Positions 15,668 through 24,985 of a stretch of 35,026 nucleotides of DNA are shown here, piece by piece. The first letter of the stretch is position 1. Each line of letters starts with the position of its first letter. The DNA is taken from contig JAEETO010000014.1 of NCBI GenBank assembly GCA_016290385.1, positions 1 to 35,026 on the forward strand, written 5' to 3'. The DNA is from Bacteroidales bacterium. GTDB taxonomy: Bacteria > Bacteroidota > Bacteroidia > Bacteroidales > UBA932. Below the pieces are notes generated by a model. That model searched no databases. It was not told where the DNA came from and was given only the letters and a program-made list of their open reading frames with translations. The translations under genes and the position numbers were made by a program.

Positions 15668-16216
15668 ATGACAGTCATTATTATCATCGCCATCGTTGCG
15701 ATCCTGATCCTCTGGGTCATTTCCGTACAGCGGAAACTGGTCAAACTGGAAGAAATCTGCAAAAACGGCCTCAGCCAGATCGGCGTGCAGCTGGCCAGCC
15801 GCTGGGATGCCCTCAAGGCACTGGCCGAACTGACGAAAGGTTACTCCGAGCACGAGTACAAGACCATCACCGATACCATCGCACAGCGCCGTCCCATCAC
15901 GGCAGCCAGCACAAGTGCTGATGCCAACGCCCAGGAGAACCTCTTCACCCAGGCCATGCAGCACCTCAATGTCGTGATTGAGAAGTATCCGGAACTCAAG
16001 GCTGACGCCACCTTCATCAAGACCATGGACAGCGTCAACACCTACCAGAACCAGGTGCGAATGAGCCAGATGGTCTACAACGACTCGGTGACCAAGTACA
16101 ACCAGGTCATCCGCCAGTTCCCTGACTCCATCGTGGCTTCGCTCTTCCATTTCATGCCGCTTGAATACCTCAAGGTTGAGGAGTCCAAGCAGGAAATGCC
16201 TTCCATGAAGATCTAA
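15668..16216 (+). CDS. lemA: LemA family protein
   Basis: The 182-residue protein has one N-terminal transmembrane helix (residues 2 to about 19, VIIIIAIVAILILWVISV). A helical LemA domain follows, with RKLVKLEEICKNGLSQIGVQL and the conserved region around ENLFTQAMQHLNVVIEKYPELKAD. LemA proteins sit in the membrane with the helical domain outside the cytoplasm, and no enzymatic role is established. The classical NAYN..R.....FP motif is visible in variant form as TKYNQVIRQFPDSIVA. It is 12 bases upstream of a DUF2207 gene, a recurrent pairing suggesting a joint envelope function. Confidence 0.9.
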   Translation: MTVIIIIAIVAILILWVISVQRKLVKLEEICKNGLSQIGVQLASRWDALKALAELTKGYSEHEYKTITDTIAQRRPITAASTSADANAQENLFTQAMQHLNVVIEKYPELKADATFIKTMDSVNTYQNQVRMSQMVYNDSVTKYNQVIRQFPDSIVASLFHFMPLEYLKVEESKQEMPSMKI

Positions 16217-16228
16217 TCGTCCGCAACC

Positions 16229-17923
16229 ATGAAAATCCATCGCCTGATTCTTGCCGTTATCGTTGCGCTCTCGTGCAGCGTTCCCCCTGTCATTGCGCAG
16301 AACAAAGTGCATGACGTAGACATCCAGGTGACGCTCGACACCGACGGCACTGCGCACATCCGGGAGGTCTGGGACATGACCCTCAGCCGGGGCACGGAAG
16401 TGTACCTGGGACGCGAGAACCTGGGCGATATCAAGATTCTCGACCTGACCGTCTCCGACGAGACAGGCGAGACCTACCAGACAGACCGTTCCTGGAACAC
16501 AGACCGTTCGTTCGAGCAAAAGAAGAACCATTGTGGCCTGAATTCCATTTCCGGAGGCTATGAAATCTGTTGGGGCATAGGGGATTACGGACATCGTACC
16601 TATACTGTTGACTATACGCTGACCAATCTGGTCAAGAGTCTGGACGATTACGACATGATCCACTACCAGTTCTATACGCCCAACGATTTCCAGGGTGAGC
16701 ACGTGAAGGTGACCATCGAGAAGCCCGGCTTCGTGATGGACACCCTCACGCGCATCTGGGCCTTCGGCTACGACGGCTACATCTGGCGCGAAGACGGGAA
16801 AGTGATCGCTGAGAGCGAAAACCCGCTGGAACCCAGCCACTCCATCATCGTGCTCCTGCGTTTCGACAAGGGCACCTTTGATTCCAAGAGCGTGCAGGAG
16901 CGGCCCTTCTCGGTGGTGCTCGACCGGGCACTGGAAGGCGCCGACGAGCCGGATGTTCCGATGAGCAAGGCAGAAGAGGCGCTCTACACTATTCTGGGTG
17001 CCGTCTTCTTCTTCGGAATGATCATGCTGCCGTTCATCCCGCTGATCATCCGTGCTGTCTATAAGCGGCGGCAGAAGAAAAACACCTTCGGAACGCTCAA
17101 ATTATCCAGCATCCCCTGGTCGCGCGATCTGCCTTACGACGGTGATATCCTACGCAACTATTATGTGATTTCGACTTCGTCCGACTTGAAGACGAAGAAG
17201 AACTCGGTCGCTTCGGCAATGATCCTGCACATGCTGCAGGCAGGCGTTCTGGAAGCGAGACGCGATCTCGCGACCGGGAAAGTGGAGATCCGTTTCAATC
17301 CCGACAGCAGCGGTTTCAAGGAATTGGACCATACGGAAGAATCGCTCTGGAAATACATGTATGAGGCCAGTGGCAAAAATCATGTCCTGGAAGAGAAGGA
17401 ATTTTCTACCTGGGCCAAGAGCCATACGAGTTCGCTCTACAGCTGGACGTCCCGTGTCAAGAGCAGCGGTCTCAGTTCGCTGAAGACCAAGGGCTATTAC
17501 GATGCTGGAAAATACACGGAAAAAGGGCGGACGGAAAACCGCAAGATCGTGGGCTTCAAGAAATTCCTGGAAGACACGACCCTCATCAAGCAGCGCACTA
17601 CGCCTGAGGTGGCGCTCTGGCGCGACTACCTGATCTTCGCTTCGCTCATCGGCATTGCCGACAAGGTGGCCAAGGAGCTGAAAGACATCGATCCGGTGAT
17701 GTTTGAAAAAGTCTGCTCGATGAACTACAACGACATGAGCAACGTCCTTTACCTGACCCGCTCGTATGCCGACGCGCTGTCGCGCTATGCCACGCCGCCA
17801 GTGTCCTCCTATTCGGGCGGCGGCAGTTCGCTCGGCGGCTTCAGCCGCAGCGGCGGTGGCGGCCATTCCTCCTTCGGCGGAGGCGGCGGCTTCTCCGGCG
17901 GCGGCCACAGCGGCGTGCGGTAA
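16229..17923 (+). CDS. DUF2207 domain membrane protein with glycine-rich tail
   Basis: The protein has 564 residues. A signal peptide ends near PPVIAQNK. Residues 25-240 or so form the extracytoplasmic DUF2207 domain (VHDVDIQVTLDTDGTAHIREVW, split at VTL in the sequence). A transmembrane segment lies at about 255-275 (ILGAVFFFGMIMLPFIPLII). A cytoplasmic part with PWSRDLPYDGDILRNYYV follows. The last 35 residues are almost only Gly, Ser, Phe and His, as in many DUF2207 and TPM-domain proteins. It follows lemA, the usual partner. Function is unknown. Right after the stop lies copy 2 of the 81-nt palindrome, and the next gene is convergent. Confidence 0.85.
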   Translation: MKIHRLILAVIVALSCSVPPVIAQNKVHDVDIQVTLDTDGTAHIREVWDMTLSRGTEVYLGRENLGDIKILDLTVSDETGETYQTDRSWNTDRSFEQKKNHCGLNSISGGYEICWGIGDYGHRTYTVDYTLTNLVKSLDDYDMIHYQFYTPNDFQGEHVKVTIEKPGFVMDTLTRIWAFGYDGYIWREDGKVIAESENPLEPSHSIIVLLRFDKGTFDSKSVQERPFSVVLDRALEGADEPDVPMSKAEEALYTILGAVFFFGMIMLPFIPLIIRAVYKRRQKKNTFGTLKLSSIPWSRDLPYDGDILRNYYVISTSSDLKTKKNSVASAMILHMLQAGVLEARRDLATGKVEIRFNPDSSGFKELDHTEESLWKYMYEASGKNHVLEEKEFSTWAKSHTSSLYSWTSRVKSSGLSSLKTKGYYDAGKYTEKGRTENRKIVGFKKFLEDTTLIKQRTTPEVALWRDYLIFASLIGIADKVAKELKDIDPVMFEKVCSMNYNDMSNVLYLTRSYADALSRYATPPVSSYSGGGSSLGGFSRSGGGGHSSFGGGGGFSGGGHSGVR

Positions 17924-17927
17924 GTCT

Positions 17928-18008
17928 CGGGAGCAAAAACCCCTCTATTTGCGCCCCGATCGGCATTATTCGTCGTTCGGGGCGCATTTTTGCCCCGATT
18001 TGCTCCCG
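17928..18008 (+). repeat. 81-nt palindromic intergenic element, copy 2
   Basis: Outer arms CGGGAGCAAA (17928-17937) and TTTGCTCCCG (17999-18008) pair perfectly. Inner arms GCGCCCCGA (17951-17959) and TCGGGGCGC (17977-17985) also pair. Same length as, and gapless alignment with, the reverse complement of 3235-3315. It sits between two convergent genes, 4 bases after one stop and 13 before the other, so it could also act as a bidirectional terminator. Confidence 0.7.
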
Positions 18009-18021
18009 TGCAGCCAGAAAG

Positions 18022-18726
18022 TTATTTACAGGCGGAGTAGCCACAGGCGATACCGCCGGAATACCTGTCGTAGCGGACGTCGGTAAAGCCGGCGGTGGTG
18101 AATTCGGCGCAGAGGGCTTCGTAGCGGGGGAAGGCCATCACGGAGTCGACCAGATAGCCGTAGGCGTCTCCGCTGCCGACGGCCTTGCCGACCAGCCGCA
18201 TGGCGTGCTTGAAATAGAACAGGTAGAGGGCGCGCCAGAGCGGGTTCTCCGGCACGGCGAATTCCAGCACGGCCAGCCGTCCGCCAGGCTTCAGCACCCG
18301 CCGGATTTCCTGCAGGCACTCGGCACGATGATCGAAATTTCGCAGGCCGAAGGCGATGGTGACCGCGTCAAACGAAGCGTCGGGAAAAGGGATCTGCTCC
18401 GCAGAACCCAGAATGAACTGCGGCTGAGGCTTCAGATCGCGACATTTCATCTTCCCCACTTCCATCATTTCAGTTGAGATATCCAGGCCGGTGACCACAA
18501 AGCCCTTCAAAGCCAGCGCCCTGGTCAGGTCGCCCGTGCCGCAGGCCAGATCCAGCACCGCAGCGCCGGGCACCAGTGATGACGACAGTCGGCGCACGAA
18601 GCGCCGCCGCCACAACTTGTCGATTCCCAGCGACATGCCGTGATTCATCCGGTCGTATTTCGAGGCGATCGAATCGAACATGCCGGAAATCACGGCAGCA
18701 TCCTTGTTCAAACGGTCCTGCGTCAT
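18022..18726 (-). CDS. menG: Demethylmenaquinone methyltransferase (UbiE/MenG)
   Basis: This 234-residue SAM-dependent methyltransferase adds the ring methyl in the last step of menaquinone synthesis. UbiE activity on benzoquinols is irrelevant in bacteria that make only menaquinone, as expected here. Motifs are [19 protein letters not shown] at the N-terminus, [16 protein letters not shown] (SAM motif I), [19 protein letters not shown], and [17 protein letters not shown]. Its ATG overlaps the stop of the upstream ABC ATPase (ATGA), so it is co-transcribed with an amino-acid-type ABC system. I see no functional reason for that pairing. Confidence 0.93.
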   Translation of the reverse strand: MTQDRLNKDAAVISGMFDSIASKYDRMNHGMSLGIDKLWRRRFVRRLSSSLVPGAAVLDLACGTGDLTRALALKGFVVTGLDISTEMMEVGKMKCRDLKPQPQFILGSAEQIPFPDASFDAVTIAFGLRNFDHRAECLQEIRRVLKPGGRLAVLEFAVPENPLWRALYLFYFKHAMRLVGKAVGSGDAYGYLVDSVMAFPRYEALCAEFTTAGFTDVRYDRYSGGIACGYSACK

Positions 18727-19790
18727 AACAACAGCTTCACGCGGAAACCGCGCGTGGTGGGTTCTTCAATGATCTCGCGGCAAAGGGGCTGAATCTTTTC
18801 CTTGCTGGCTGCTTCGAGCGGAGAGTGGTCCAGCCCCTCCACCATGAAGTCGAGGGATGCTTCGTCCGCTATCTCCTTGTAGTTGATGCGCACGGTCATG
18901 GGCCTGTAAGCGGCCATGATGTCGGTGACCATCAACTCGCCCAGTTTCTCCACCCTTTCACAGAACTGCGGAATGTTGTTCTTGATACAGAAGCGCGTCA
19001 TCGTAGTGAACATGCCCGGGAGGTCGAAATGGTCGCCGACCTCGAAGACGACACGGCGGATGCGCTGGGTGAATTCCTTGGTGGCGCTGCGTTTGGGATT
19101 CTCGAAAATCTGCTGCGGCGTGCCGTCCTCGTGGATATAGCCGCCGTTCATGAAGAAGATGCGGGTGCTGACGTCGCGGGCGAATTTCATCTCATGTGTC
19201 ACGATCAGCATCGTCATCCCGTCGCGGGCCAGCTGACGCATGACGCTGAGCACCTCGCCGACCATCGTGGGATCGAGGGCGGAGGTAGGCTCGTCAAAAA
19301 GGATGACCTCCGGATTCATGGCCAGACAGCGGGCTATGGCCACACGTTGCTTCTGACCACCCGAAAGCATGGACGGATAAGCGTCGGCCCTTTCGGAGAG
19401 GCCCACTTTCCGGAGCAGGGAAAGGGCCTCTTCCCGGGCCTCTTCCTTGCTTTTTTTCAGAATCCTGACCGGTGCATACATGATGTTTTCAAGCACGGTC
19501 ATGTGCTCGAACAGATTGAAACTCTGGAACACCATGCCCATCTTCTGGCGCAACTTGTGAACCGGATAGCCCTTGGCCAGAATGTTTTCGCCTTTATAGA
19601 GAATCTCGCCACCAGTAGGCGGATCCAGCAGGTTGAGGGCGCGGAGGAAAGTGCTCTTGCCTGTACCCGATGGACCGATGATGCTGATCACCTCACCGGC
19701 ATTGATTTCACAGTTGATGTCCTTGAGCACGGTCAGAGAAGTGCCGTCAGGATTGCGATAGGTCTTGCTCAGATGGTTGACGGTAATCAT
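18723..19790 (-). CDS. Amino-acid-type ABC transporter ATPase with extra C-terminal domain
   Basis: The protein has 355 residues. The first 240 or so match polar amino-acid ABC ATPases (GlnQ type): Walker [11 protein letters not shown]-loop [10 protein letters not shown], signature [14 protein letters not shown], Walker [14 protein letters not shown], and switch His in IVTHEM. About 115 further residues follow (from roughly 240), including [19 protein letters not shown] and [14 protein letters not shown], ending in RGFRVKLLL. GlnQ proteins normally stop near 245. The extension has features vaguely like a GHKL/anti-sigma fold, but I cannot assign it. The ATG overlaps the permease stop by 4 bases, so the two form one transporter. 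Confidence 0.88.
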   Translation of the reverse strand: MITVNHLSKTYRNPDGTSLTVLKDINCEINAGEVISIIGPSGTGKSTFLRALNLLDPPTGGEILYKGENILAKGYPVHKLRQKMGMVFQSFNLFEHMTVLENIMYAPVRILKKSKEEAREEALSLLRKVGLSERADAYPSMLSGGQKQRVAIARCLAMNPEVILFDEPTSALDPTMVGEVLSVMRQLARDGMTMLIVTHEMKFARDVSTRIFFMNGGYIHEDGTPQQIFENPKRSATKEFTQRIRRVVFEVGDHFDLPGMFTTMTRFCIKNNIPQFCERVEKLGELMVTDIMAAYRPMTVRINYKEIADEASLDFMVEGLDHSPLEAASKEKIQPLCREIIEEPTTRGFRVKLLL

Positions 19791-21274
19791 AATTTTTTCT
19801 GTTTAGGCATGGCAAGTTTCAACAGGACGGCGAGGAGCCAGGCAAGCACGAAATACAGCACCGTGATTACGAGCAGGGGGATGAAAGGATCGAAGGTACG
19901 GCTCCGGATCAGGTCTCCGGCACGCGTAAGGTCCTGGATGGCAATGTATCCCACAATCGAGGTCCCTTTCAGGAGCGAGATGCAGAGACTCTGATAGAGC
20001 GGCAGTCCGTGATTGAGCGCCTGGGGGAACACGATATGGAAGAAAGTCTGGAGCCGGGTAAAGCCCAGGGCCAGGCCGCCCTCGGTCTGGCCGTGTGGGA
20101 CGGAGTCCAGTGAAGAATTGTAGATATCACCTGCTCCCGCTGCAAAGTCCAGGGCAAAGGCGATGATGGCCACCGTAGCGGGATGAAGGCCGCTGCGCGC
20201 GAAAACCGCATAGAAAAGAATCAGCAAAAGAACCAGTATCGGAATCCCGGCCATGAACCAATTGTAGAAGCCGGCGATGTTTCGCAACCATTTCCGACGG
20301 CTGCGGGTCATTGCACAAATCCCTACACCCAGCACGGATCCCAACAGGATGGCAAAGAGCGTGATCTTCAAGGTTTCCAGCAGGCCCGAGGTAATATATT
20401 TCCATCGTGATTCTTCAATGAGATTTTTTTGGAGGCTTGTTTTAAAACGCTCCCAAAAGCCAGCAGAGGCAACGGTCTGCGCTTCTTTGTCCAGAACATA
20501 GTAGGCCGGATGGAAGTTGTGATAAGGGTCGGAAAAGCAAAACTCTTCCTGCCGCTCCGGCGTGACGAACATGCCTCCGACCAAGAGGTCGGCCATGCCG
20601 TTCCGCAAGGCTATCATACCGGAAGCATCGTAGAGATTGATCTCCAAGGGCCTGTGCAGATAAGACGAGAGAGCCCGGATCAGGTCGATTTCAAAACCAT
20701 ACCACTCATCGCCTATCATAAAGGAAATGGGTGCCATATTGGTGATGCAGACAACGCGCAGAACTTTCCCCTCCGTCTCAACCGGAATGTGACGGTACGT
20801 CCGGTTGTCCAGATAAGCATCCGTTAGCCAGAATTCCTTGAGGGTCTGCATGGTTCCGTTTTCCAGCAGTTTATTCTGGACCGTGTTCATCGCCAGCGCG
20901 AGCTGCTCACCTTCCCTGTCTTTCCGGAACATGATGGCGGTCGGGAACTCCTGTTCTCCCTTGAAAGCAATCTTGATCCCGTAATCGCGACGGATTTCGG
21001 AATTGAAGACCGTCTCGTCGTGAACGATGACATCAGACTGTCCAGTCAGCAGGGAATTGAGCAGATCGGCCTCCTTGTTGAACAGCAAGAGATCGATATC
21101 ACTCCGTTTAGACAGTTCAAGGTCATAGCAGGAACCTGCCGCCGTGGCTACCGTAAGTCCCACTATATCTTCCTCGCTGTGCAGTTGCGCAATCTTTTCG
21201 CCATCGGAAGAGCAGGAAGCCAGGCCGATGCAAAGAAGGACAGCGCCGACAAATTGAGAAATTCGCTTATTCAT
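19787..21274 (-). CDS. Lipoprotein fusing a permuted solute-binding domain to an amino-acid ABC permease
   Basis: The 495-residue protein begins with a lipoprotein signal (CIGLASC, Cys21). Residues 36-150 resemble the second lobe and C-terminal return of SBP_bac_3 proteins: [29 protein letters not shown], and [20 protein letters not shown]. Residues 170-264 resemble the first half of such a protein: [31 protein letters not shown], and [19 protein letters not shown] with the ligand-binding Arg. Residues about 295-495 are the permease, with five or so membrane segments, [15 protein letters not shown], and an EAA-like loop near [23 protein letters not shown]. The halves are thus in reversed order. 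It should import a polar amino acid or similar solute with the ATPase that overlaps its stop. Confidence 0.85.
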   Translation of the reverse strand: MNKRISQFVGAVLLCIGLASCSSDGEKIAQLHSEEDIVGLTVATAAGSCYDLELSKRSDIDLLLFNKEADLLNSLLTGQSDVIVHDETVFNSEIRRDYGIKIAFKGEQEFPTAIMFRKDREGEQLALAMNTVQNKLLENGTMQTLKEFWLTDAYLDNRTYRHIPVETEGKVLRVVCITNMAPISFMIGDEWYGFEIDLIRALSSYLHRPLEINLYDASGMIALRNGMADLLVGGMFVTPERQEEFCFSDPYHNFHPAYYVLDKEAQTVASAGFWERFKTSLQKNLIEESRWKYITSGLLETLKITLFAILLGSVLGVGICAMTRSRRKWLRNIAGFYNWFMAGIPILVLLLILFYAVFARSGLHPATVAIIAFALDFAAGAGDIYNSSLDSVPHGQTEGGLALGFTRLQTFFHIVFPQALNHGLPLYQSLCISLLKGTSIVGYIAIQDLTRAGDLIRSRTFDPFIPLLVITVLYFVLAWLLAVLLKLAMPKQKKL

Positions 21275-21278
21275 AAAG

Positions 21279-21286
21279 CAAAGATA
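21279..21286 (-). promoter_or_regulatory. -7 box abutting the binding-protein/permease start
   Basis: On the minus strand TATCTTTG is an exact TAnnTTTG. Only 4 bases separate it from the ATG at 21274. No clear -33 element was seen. If used, the mRNA would begin at or within a few bases of the start codon. Confidence 0.5.
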
Positions 21287-21295
21287 GGTAAAAAC

Positions 21296-21326
21296 GAAAA
21301 AAGACCTGCTTTGCAGGTCTTTTTTC
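21296..21326 (-). terminator. Intrinsic terminator after tRNA-Leu
   Basis: A 9-bp GC-containing stem (21301-21309 with 21313-21321, AAGACCTGC arm) and 3-nt loop is extended by A/T pairing on both sides. In the minus direction it ends in a T-run, just past the tRNA-Leu 3' end. It lies immediately upstream of the binding-protein gene and may work in both directions. Confidence 0.75.
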
Positions 21327-21329
21327 GCG

Positions 21330-21415
21330 TGCCCAGGACAAGACTCGAACTTGCACGCCCTAAAGCGGGCACCAGCCCCTCAAGCTGGCGTGTCTACCAA
21401 TTTCACCACCTGGGC
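21330..21415 (-). tRNA. tRNA-Leu (anticodon GAG)
   Basis: Reading the minus strand, the acceptor stem GCCCAGG pairs with CCTGGGC and the discriminator is A. The anticodon arm is CCAGC-TTGAGGG-GCTGG, giving anticodon GAG for CUC/CUU. A long variable arm (around TGCCCGC..GGGCG) is diagnostic of a class II tRNA, and the T arm has GTTCGAGTC. No CCA is encoded. It has its own promoter and terminator, and lies downstream of guaA on the same strand. Confidence 0.93.
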
Positions 21416-21429
21416 GGGGATTGGGATTG

Positions 21430-21460
21430 CAAAGGTACAGCTATTTTTGAACTATGCAAA
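21430..21460 (-). promoter_or_regulatory. Promoter for tRNA-Leu
   Basis: On the minus strand TTTG (21460-21457), a 19-nt spacer and TACCTTTG (21437-21430) match the Bacteroidota promoter exactly. Transcription would begin about 8-12 bases before the tRNA 5' end. It lies in the short gap between guaA and the tRNA. Confidence 0.65.
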
Positions 21461-21478
21461 TTTTTTTGAGCAAATTTT

Positions 21479-23059
21479 CTACTCCCACTCGATCGTGGCC
21501 GGGGGTTTGGAGGAGATGTCGTAGACGACGCGGTTGACGCCACGGACCTTGCGGATGATCTCGTTGGAGACGTCGCGTAAGAAATCGTAAGGGAAGGGGA
21601 ACCAGTCGGCGGTCATGGCGTCGGTGGAGACCACGGCGCGCAGCGCGACGGGGTTCTCGTAGGTGCGCTCGTCGCCCATCACGCCTACGCTCTTGACCGG
21701 CAGCAGGATGACGCCTGCCTGCCAGATGGCGTCATATAAATTTGTAGCCATAACTCGGGGGTCCGAGGCGCAGGGGAAACCCATGCCGGTGCAGTCATAC
21801 GATCGCAAGCCGCGGATGAAAATGTCGTCGGCCTCGCGCAGGATGGCCAGCTTTTCTTCCGTGATGTCGCCGATGATACGGATGGCCAGCGACGGGCCGG
21901 GGAAGGGGTGGCGGCCCACCAGCTCTTCCTTGATGCCCAGGGCACGGCCCACCCGGCGCACCTCGTCCTTGAAAAGCATGCGGAGCGGCTCCACGATCTT
22001 GAGATTCATCTCCTTGGGCAGTCCGCCCACATTGTGGTGGCTCTTGATCTTGGAAGCGATGCCGGGGATGCCGGCGCTCTCGATGACATCGGGGTAAATG
22101 GTCCCCTGGGCCAGCCAGCGGGCGTTTTCTATCTGTCTGGCGTATTTGTCGAAGGTCTCGACAAACAGGCGGCCGATGATCTTGCGTTTGGCCTCAGGTT
22201 CGGAAACCTCGGAGAGAGCCGTCAGGAAGTCGGCAGAAGCATCTGCTCCGATCACGTTGAGGCCCATATCTTTGTAAGAGGCCAGCACGTCTTCGAACTC
22301 GTTCTTGCGCAGCAGGCCGTTGTTCACGAAGATACAGGTAAGCTGGCTGCCGACGGCCTTGTTCAGCAGCACGCCGGCCACGGTGGAGTCGACGCCGCCC
22401 GAAAGGCCCAGGATGACACGTTCGTCACCGATCTGCTTGCGCAAATTCTCAACGGTCGTCTCGATGAAGGAGTCGGGTGTCCAGTTTCCCGTGCATCCGC
22501 AGATGTCCAGCGCGAAGTTGGCCAGCATCCGGGATCCTTCCGCCGTATGGTACACCTCCGGGTGGAACTGTACCGCATAGGTGGGTTCATCGGCAAATTG
22601 GAACGCGGCGTTCACCACGTCGGCCGTTGAAGCGATCACATGTGCGCCCGCGGGAAGGACGGAGATGCTGTCGCCGTGCGACATCCACACTTGCGTTTCG
22701 GCCGGGACTCCTTTCAGCAGCGGAGAATCGGCCACTACCCGCAGCTTGGCACGGCCATATTCGCGGGTGTTGGATGCTTCCACTTTTCCGCCGCCGGTAT
22801 GGGCCAGGTACTGGGCGCCGTAGCAGATGCCCAGAAGCGGCCGTTTGCCGCGCAGCAGCGTCAGGTCTACCTGCGGGGCGTTGGCGTCGCGCACGGAGCA
22901 GGGACTGCCCGACAGGATCACGCCTTTGACACTTTCGTCGAGGACGGGGACCTTGTTGTAAGGGTAGATTTCGCAGTAAACGTTGATTTCGCGGAGGCGG
23001 CGTCCGATGAGCTGGGTCACCTGGGAGCCGAAGTCGAGAATGATGATCTTTTCAACCAT
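21479..23059 (-). CDS. guaA: GMP synthase (glutamine-hydrolysing)
   Basis: GuaA aminates XMP to GMP using ATP and glutamine. The 526-residue length is normal. The N-terminal class I glutaminase shows [14 protein letters not shown], catalytic Cys in [13 protein letters not shown], and the His-Glu pair in [11 protein letters not shown]. The ATP pyrophosphatase domain has the P-loop [12 protein letters not shown]. The dimerisation domain ends in the standard [16 protein letters not shown]. The N-terminus [13 protein letters not shown] fits the family, so ATG 23059 is the right start. It adds to the purine genes in the window but is transcribed separately. A -7 box ends only 4 bases before the ATG. 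Confidence 0.97.
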   Translation of the reverse strand: MVEKIIILDFGSQVTQLIGRRLREINVYCEIYPYNKVPVLDESVKGVILSGSPCSVRDANAPQVDLTLLRGKRPLLGICYGAQYLAHTGGGKVEASNTREYGRAKLRVVADSPLLKGVPAETQVWMSHGDSISVLPAGAHVIASTADVVNAAFQFADEPTYAVQFHPEVYHTAEGSRMLANFALDICGCTGNWTPDSFIETTVENLRKQIGDERVILGLSGGVDSTVAGVLLNKAVGSQLTCIFVNNGLLRKNEFEDVLASYKDMGLNVIGADASADFLTALSEVSEPEAKRKIIGRLFVETFDKYARQIENARWLAQGTIYPDVIESAGIPGIASKIKSHHNVGGLPKEMNLKIVEPLRMLFKDEVRRVGRALGIKEELVGRHPFPGPSLAIRIIGDITEEKLAILREADDIFIRGLRSYDCTGMGFPCASDPRVMATNLYDAIWQAGVILLPVKSVGVMGDERTYENPVALRAVVSTDAMTADWFPFPYDFLRDVSNEIIRKVRGVNRVVYDISSKPPATIEWE

Positions 23060-23063
23060 AGCA

Positions 23064-23071
23064 CAAAAATA
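23064..23071 (-). promoter_or_regulatory. -7 box abutting the guaA start
   Basis: Minus-strand TATTTTTG is an exact TAnnTTTG and ends 4 bases before the guaA ATG. No good -33 element is visible. It lies back to back with the typA promoter. Confidence 0.5.
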
Positions 23072-23104
23072 CGAAACAGTTTCTTATAATTGCGAGATTA
23101 TTTC

Positions 23105-23112
23105 TACTTTTG
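23105..23112 (+). promoter_or_regulatory. -7 box for typA
   Basis: TACTTTTG is an exact TAnnTTTG, 29 bases before the typA ATG. The best upstream TTG (23090-23092) is only 12 bases away, so the -33 element is unclear. Confidence 0.5.
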
Positions 23113-23141
23113 CGCCTTTCAAGGAAGAATCATCACGTAGT

Positions 23142-24941
23142 ATGCAAGATATCAGAAACGTAGCGATCATCGCCCATGTGGACCACGGCAAGACGACGCT
23201 TGTGGACCGGATGATCTACCAGGCCAAGCTTACCCGTAAGGCAGAAGACCTTGGCGAACTTATCCTCGACAACAACGATCTCGAACGCGAGCGCGGCATC
23301 ACCATCCTGGCCAAGAACGTGTCGGTCCCCTATAAGGATGTAAAGATCAATATTATCGATACCCCCGGCCACGCCGATTTCGGAGGCGAGGTGGAGCGCG
23401 TGCTCAACATGGCCGACGGCGTGCTGCTGCTGGTCGATGCCTTCGAAGGAACGATGCCCCAGACCCGCTTCGTGCTGCAGAAAGCCCTCGAGATGGGCAA
23501 GAAACCCATCGTCGTCATCAACAAGGTCGATAAGCAGAACTGCCGTCCCGACGAAGTGAACGAGGAAGTGTTCGACCTGATGTTCTCGCTCAACGCCACG
23601 GAAGAACAGCTGGATTTCAAGACCATCTACGGCAGTGCCAAGCAGGGCTGGATGTCGCGCGACTGGCGCACGCCTTCCAACGACATCACCGCGCTGCTCG
23701 ATACCATCATCGAAGAGATTCCCGCCCCGGAGGTCAAGGAAGGGACGCCGCAGATGCTCATCTCCTCGCTGGAATACTCTCCGTATGTGGGTCGTATCGC
23801 CGTGGGCCGCGTGACCCGCGGCAGCCTGAAAGCCGGCATGCCCGTATCGCTCTGCAAGCGTTACGATATCGTAGAGAAACAGAAGATCAAGGAGCTGATG
23901 GTCTTCGAGGGACTCGAAAAGAAGAAAGTGGAGGAGGTCCAGTGCGGTGACATCTGTGCCGTAGTGGGCATCGACGGTTTCGAGATCGGCGACACGATCG
24001 CCGACTTCGAGAATCCCGAGGCCCTGCCGCCCATCGCCGTCGACGAGCCCACGATGAGCATGGTGTTCACCATCAACGACTCGCCGTTCTTCGGCCGTGA
24101 AGGCAAATTCGTGACATCCCGCCATATCAAGGAGCGTCTCGAACGCGAACTGGAGAAGAATCTCGCCTTGCGCGTGAAGCCGGGCGTCAACGCTGACTCG
24201 TTCGTGGTCTATGGCCGCGGTGTGCTGCACTTGTCGATCCTTATCGAGACCATGCGCCGCGAAGGCTTCGAGTTGCAGGTGGGCCAGCCCCGTGTGCTCG
24301 ACAAGACCATCGGAGGCAAGCGCTGCGAGCCGGTCGAGTCGCTGACCATCGACGTGCCCGAGGAATTCGTGGGACGTGCCATTGAAATGACGACCCGTCG
24401 CAAAGGCGCCCTGATCCGTATGGAAACCCGCGGCGACCGCGTCCACCTCGATTTCGAGATCCCGTCGCGCGGCTTGATGGGCCTCCGCTCCAACCTGCTG
24501 ACCGCCACCCAGGGCGAAGCCGTGGTGGCACACCGGTTCAAAGATTATGAACCCTACAAGGGCGAGATTGAGAAGCGCACCAACGGATCGCTGGTCGCCC
24601 ACGAAACGGGCCTTTCCGTGGCGTATGCCATGGACAAGTTGCAGGACCGCGGCCGCTTCTTCATCGATCCGGGCGAGGAAGTGTATGCCGGCCAGGTGGT
24701 GGGTGAGCACACCCGCGACTTCGACCTGGTCATCAATATCTGCAAGACCAAGAAGCTGACCAACGTGCGTGCCGCCGGCACCGACGAGAAAGTGATGCTG
24801 CCGCCGCCCGTGCGTTTCAGCCTCGAAGAGGCGCTGGAATACATCCAGGAGGACGAACTGGTGGAAGTGACGCCCAAGTCGATGCGCATGCGGAAGATCA
24901 TTCTCGACGAAACGGCACGAAAAAGAGCAGAAAGAAATTAA
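23142..24941 (+). CDS. typA: Ribosome-associated GTPase TypA/BipA
   Basis: This translational GTPase binds the ribosome and aids assembly and stress adaptation. ATG 23142 ([20 protein letters not shown]) gives 599 residues, the family length. The frame continues upstream into guaA, but those codons are not needed. G motifs are AHVDHGKTT (G1), ERERGITI (G2), [16 protein letters not shown] (G3) and NKVDK (G4). Domain II and EF-G-like domains III and V follow, with the TypA-specific C-terminal part ending [18 protein letters not shown]. It is divergent from guaA. No terminator follows directly. Confidence 0.96.
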   Translation: MQDIRNVAIIAHVDHGKTTLVDRMIYQAKLTRKAEDLGELILDNNDLERERGITILAKNVSVPYKDVKINIIDTPGHADFGGEVERVLNMADGVLLLVDAFEGTMPQTRFVLQKALEMGKKPIVVINKVDKQNCRPDEVNEEVFDLMFSLNATEEQLDFKTIYGSAKQGWMSRDWRTPSNDITALLDTIIEEIPAPEVKEGTPQMLISSLEYSPYVGRIAVGRVTRGSLKAGMPVSLCKRYDIVEKQKIKELMVFEGLEKKKVEEVQCGDICAVVGIDGFEIGDTIADFENPEALPPIAVDEPTMSMVFTINDSPFFGREGKFVTSRHIKERLERELEKNLALRVKPGVNADSFVVYGRGVLHLSILIETMRREGFELQVGQPRVLDKTIGGKRCEPVESLTIDVPEEFVGRAIEMTTRRKGALIRMETRGDRVHLDFEIPSRGLMGLRSNLLTATQGEAVVAHRFKDYEPYKGEIEKRTNGSLVAHETGLSVAYAMDKLQDRGRFFIDPGEEVYAGQVVGEHTRDFDLVINICKTKKLTNVRAAGTDEKVMLPPPVRFSLEEALEYIQEDELVEVTPKSMRMRKIILDETARKRAERN

Positions 24942-24958
24942 TATTCAAATTATTTTGC

Positions 24959-24966
24959 TATATTTG
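24959..24966 (+). promoter_or_regulatory. -7 box for the DUF177-rpmF unit
   Basis: TATATTTG is an exact TAnnTTTG, 19 bases before the ATG at 24986, in a short AT-rich gap after typA. No clear -33 TTTG was found at the right distance. Confidence 0.5.
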
Positions 24967-24985
24967 CAGCCCCAAATTTTCCGAT

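Noticed and set aside
23133..24710. Minus-strand open frame of 525 codons over typA
   Set aside because: typA on the plus strand is certain from its five GTPase motifs; this is its shadow.
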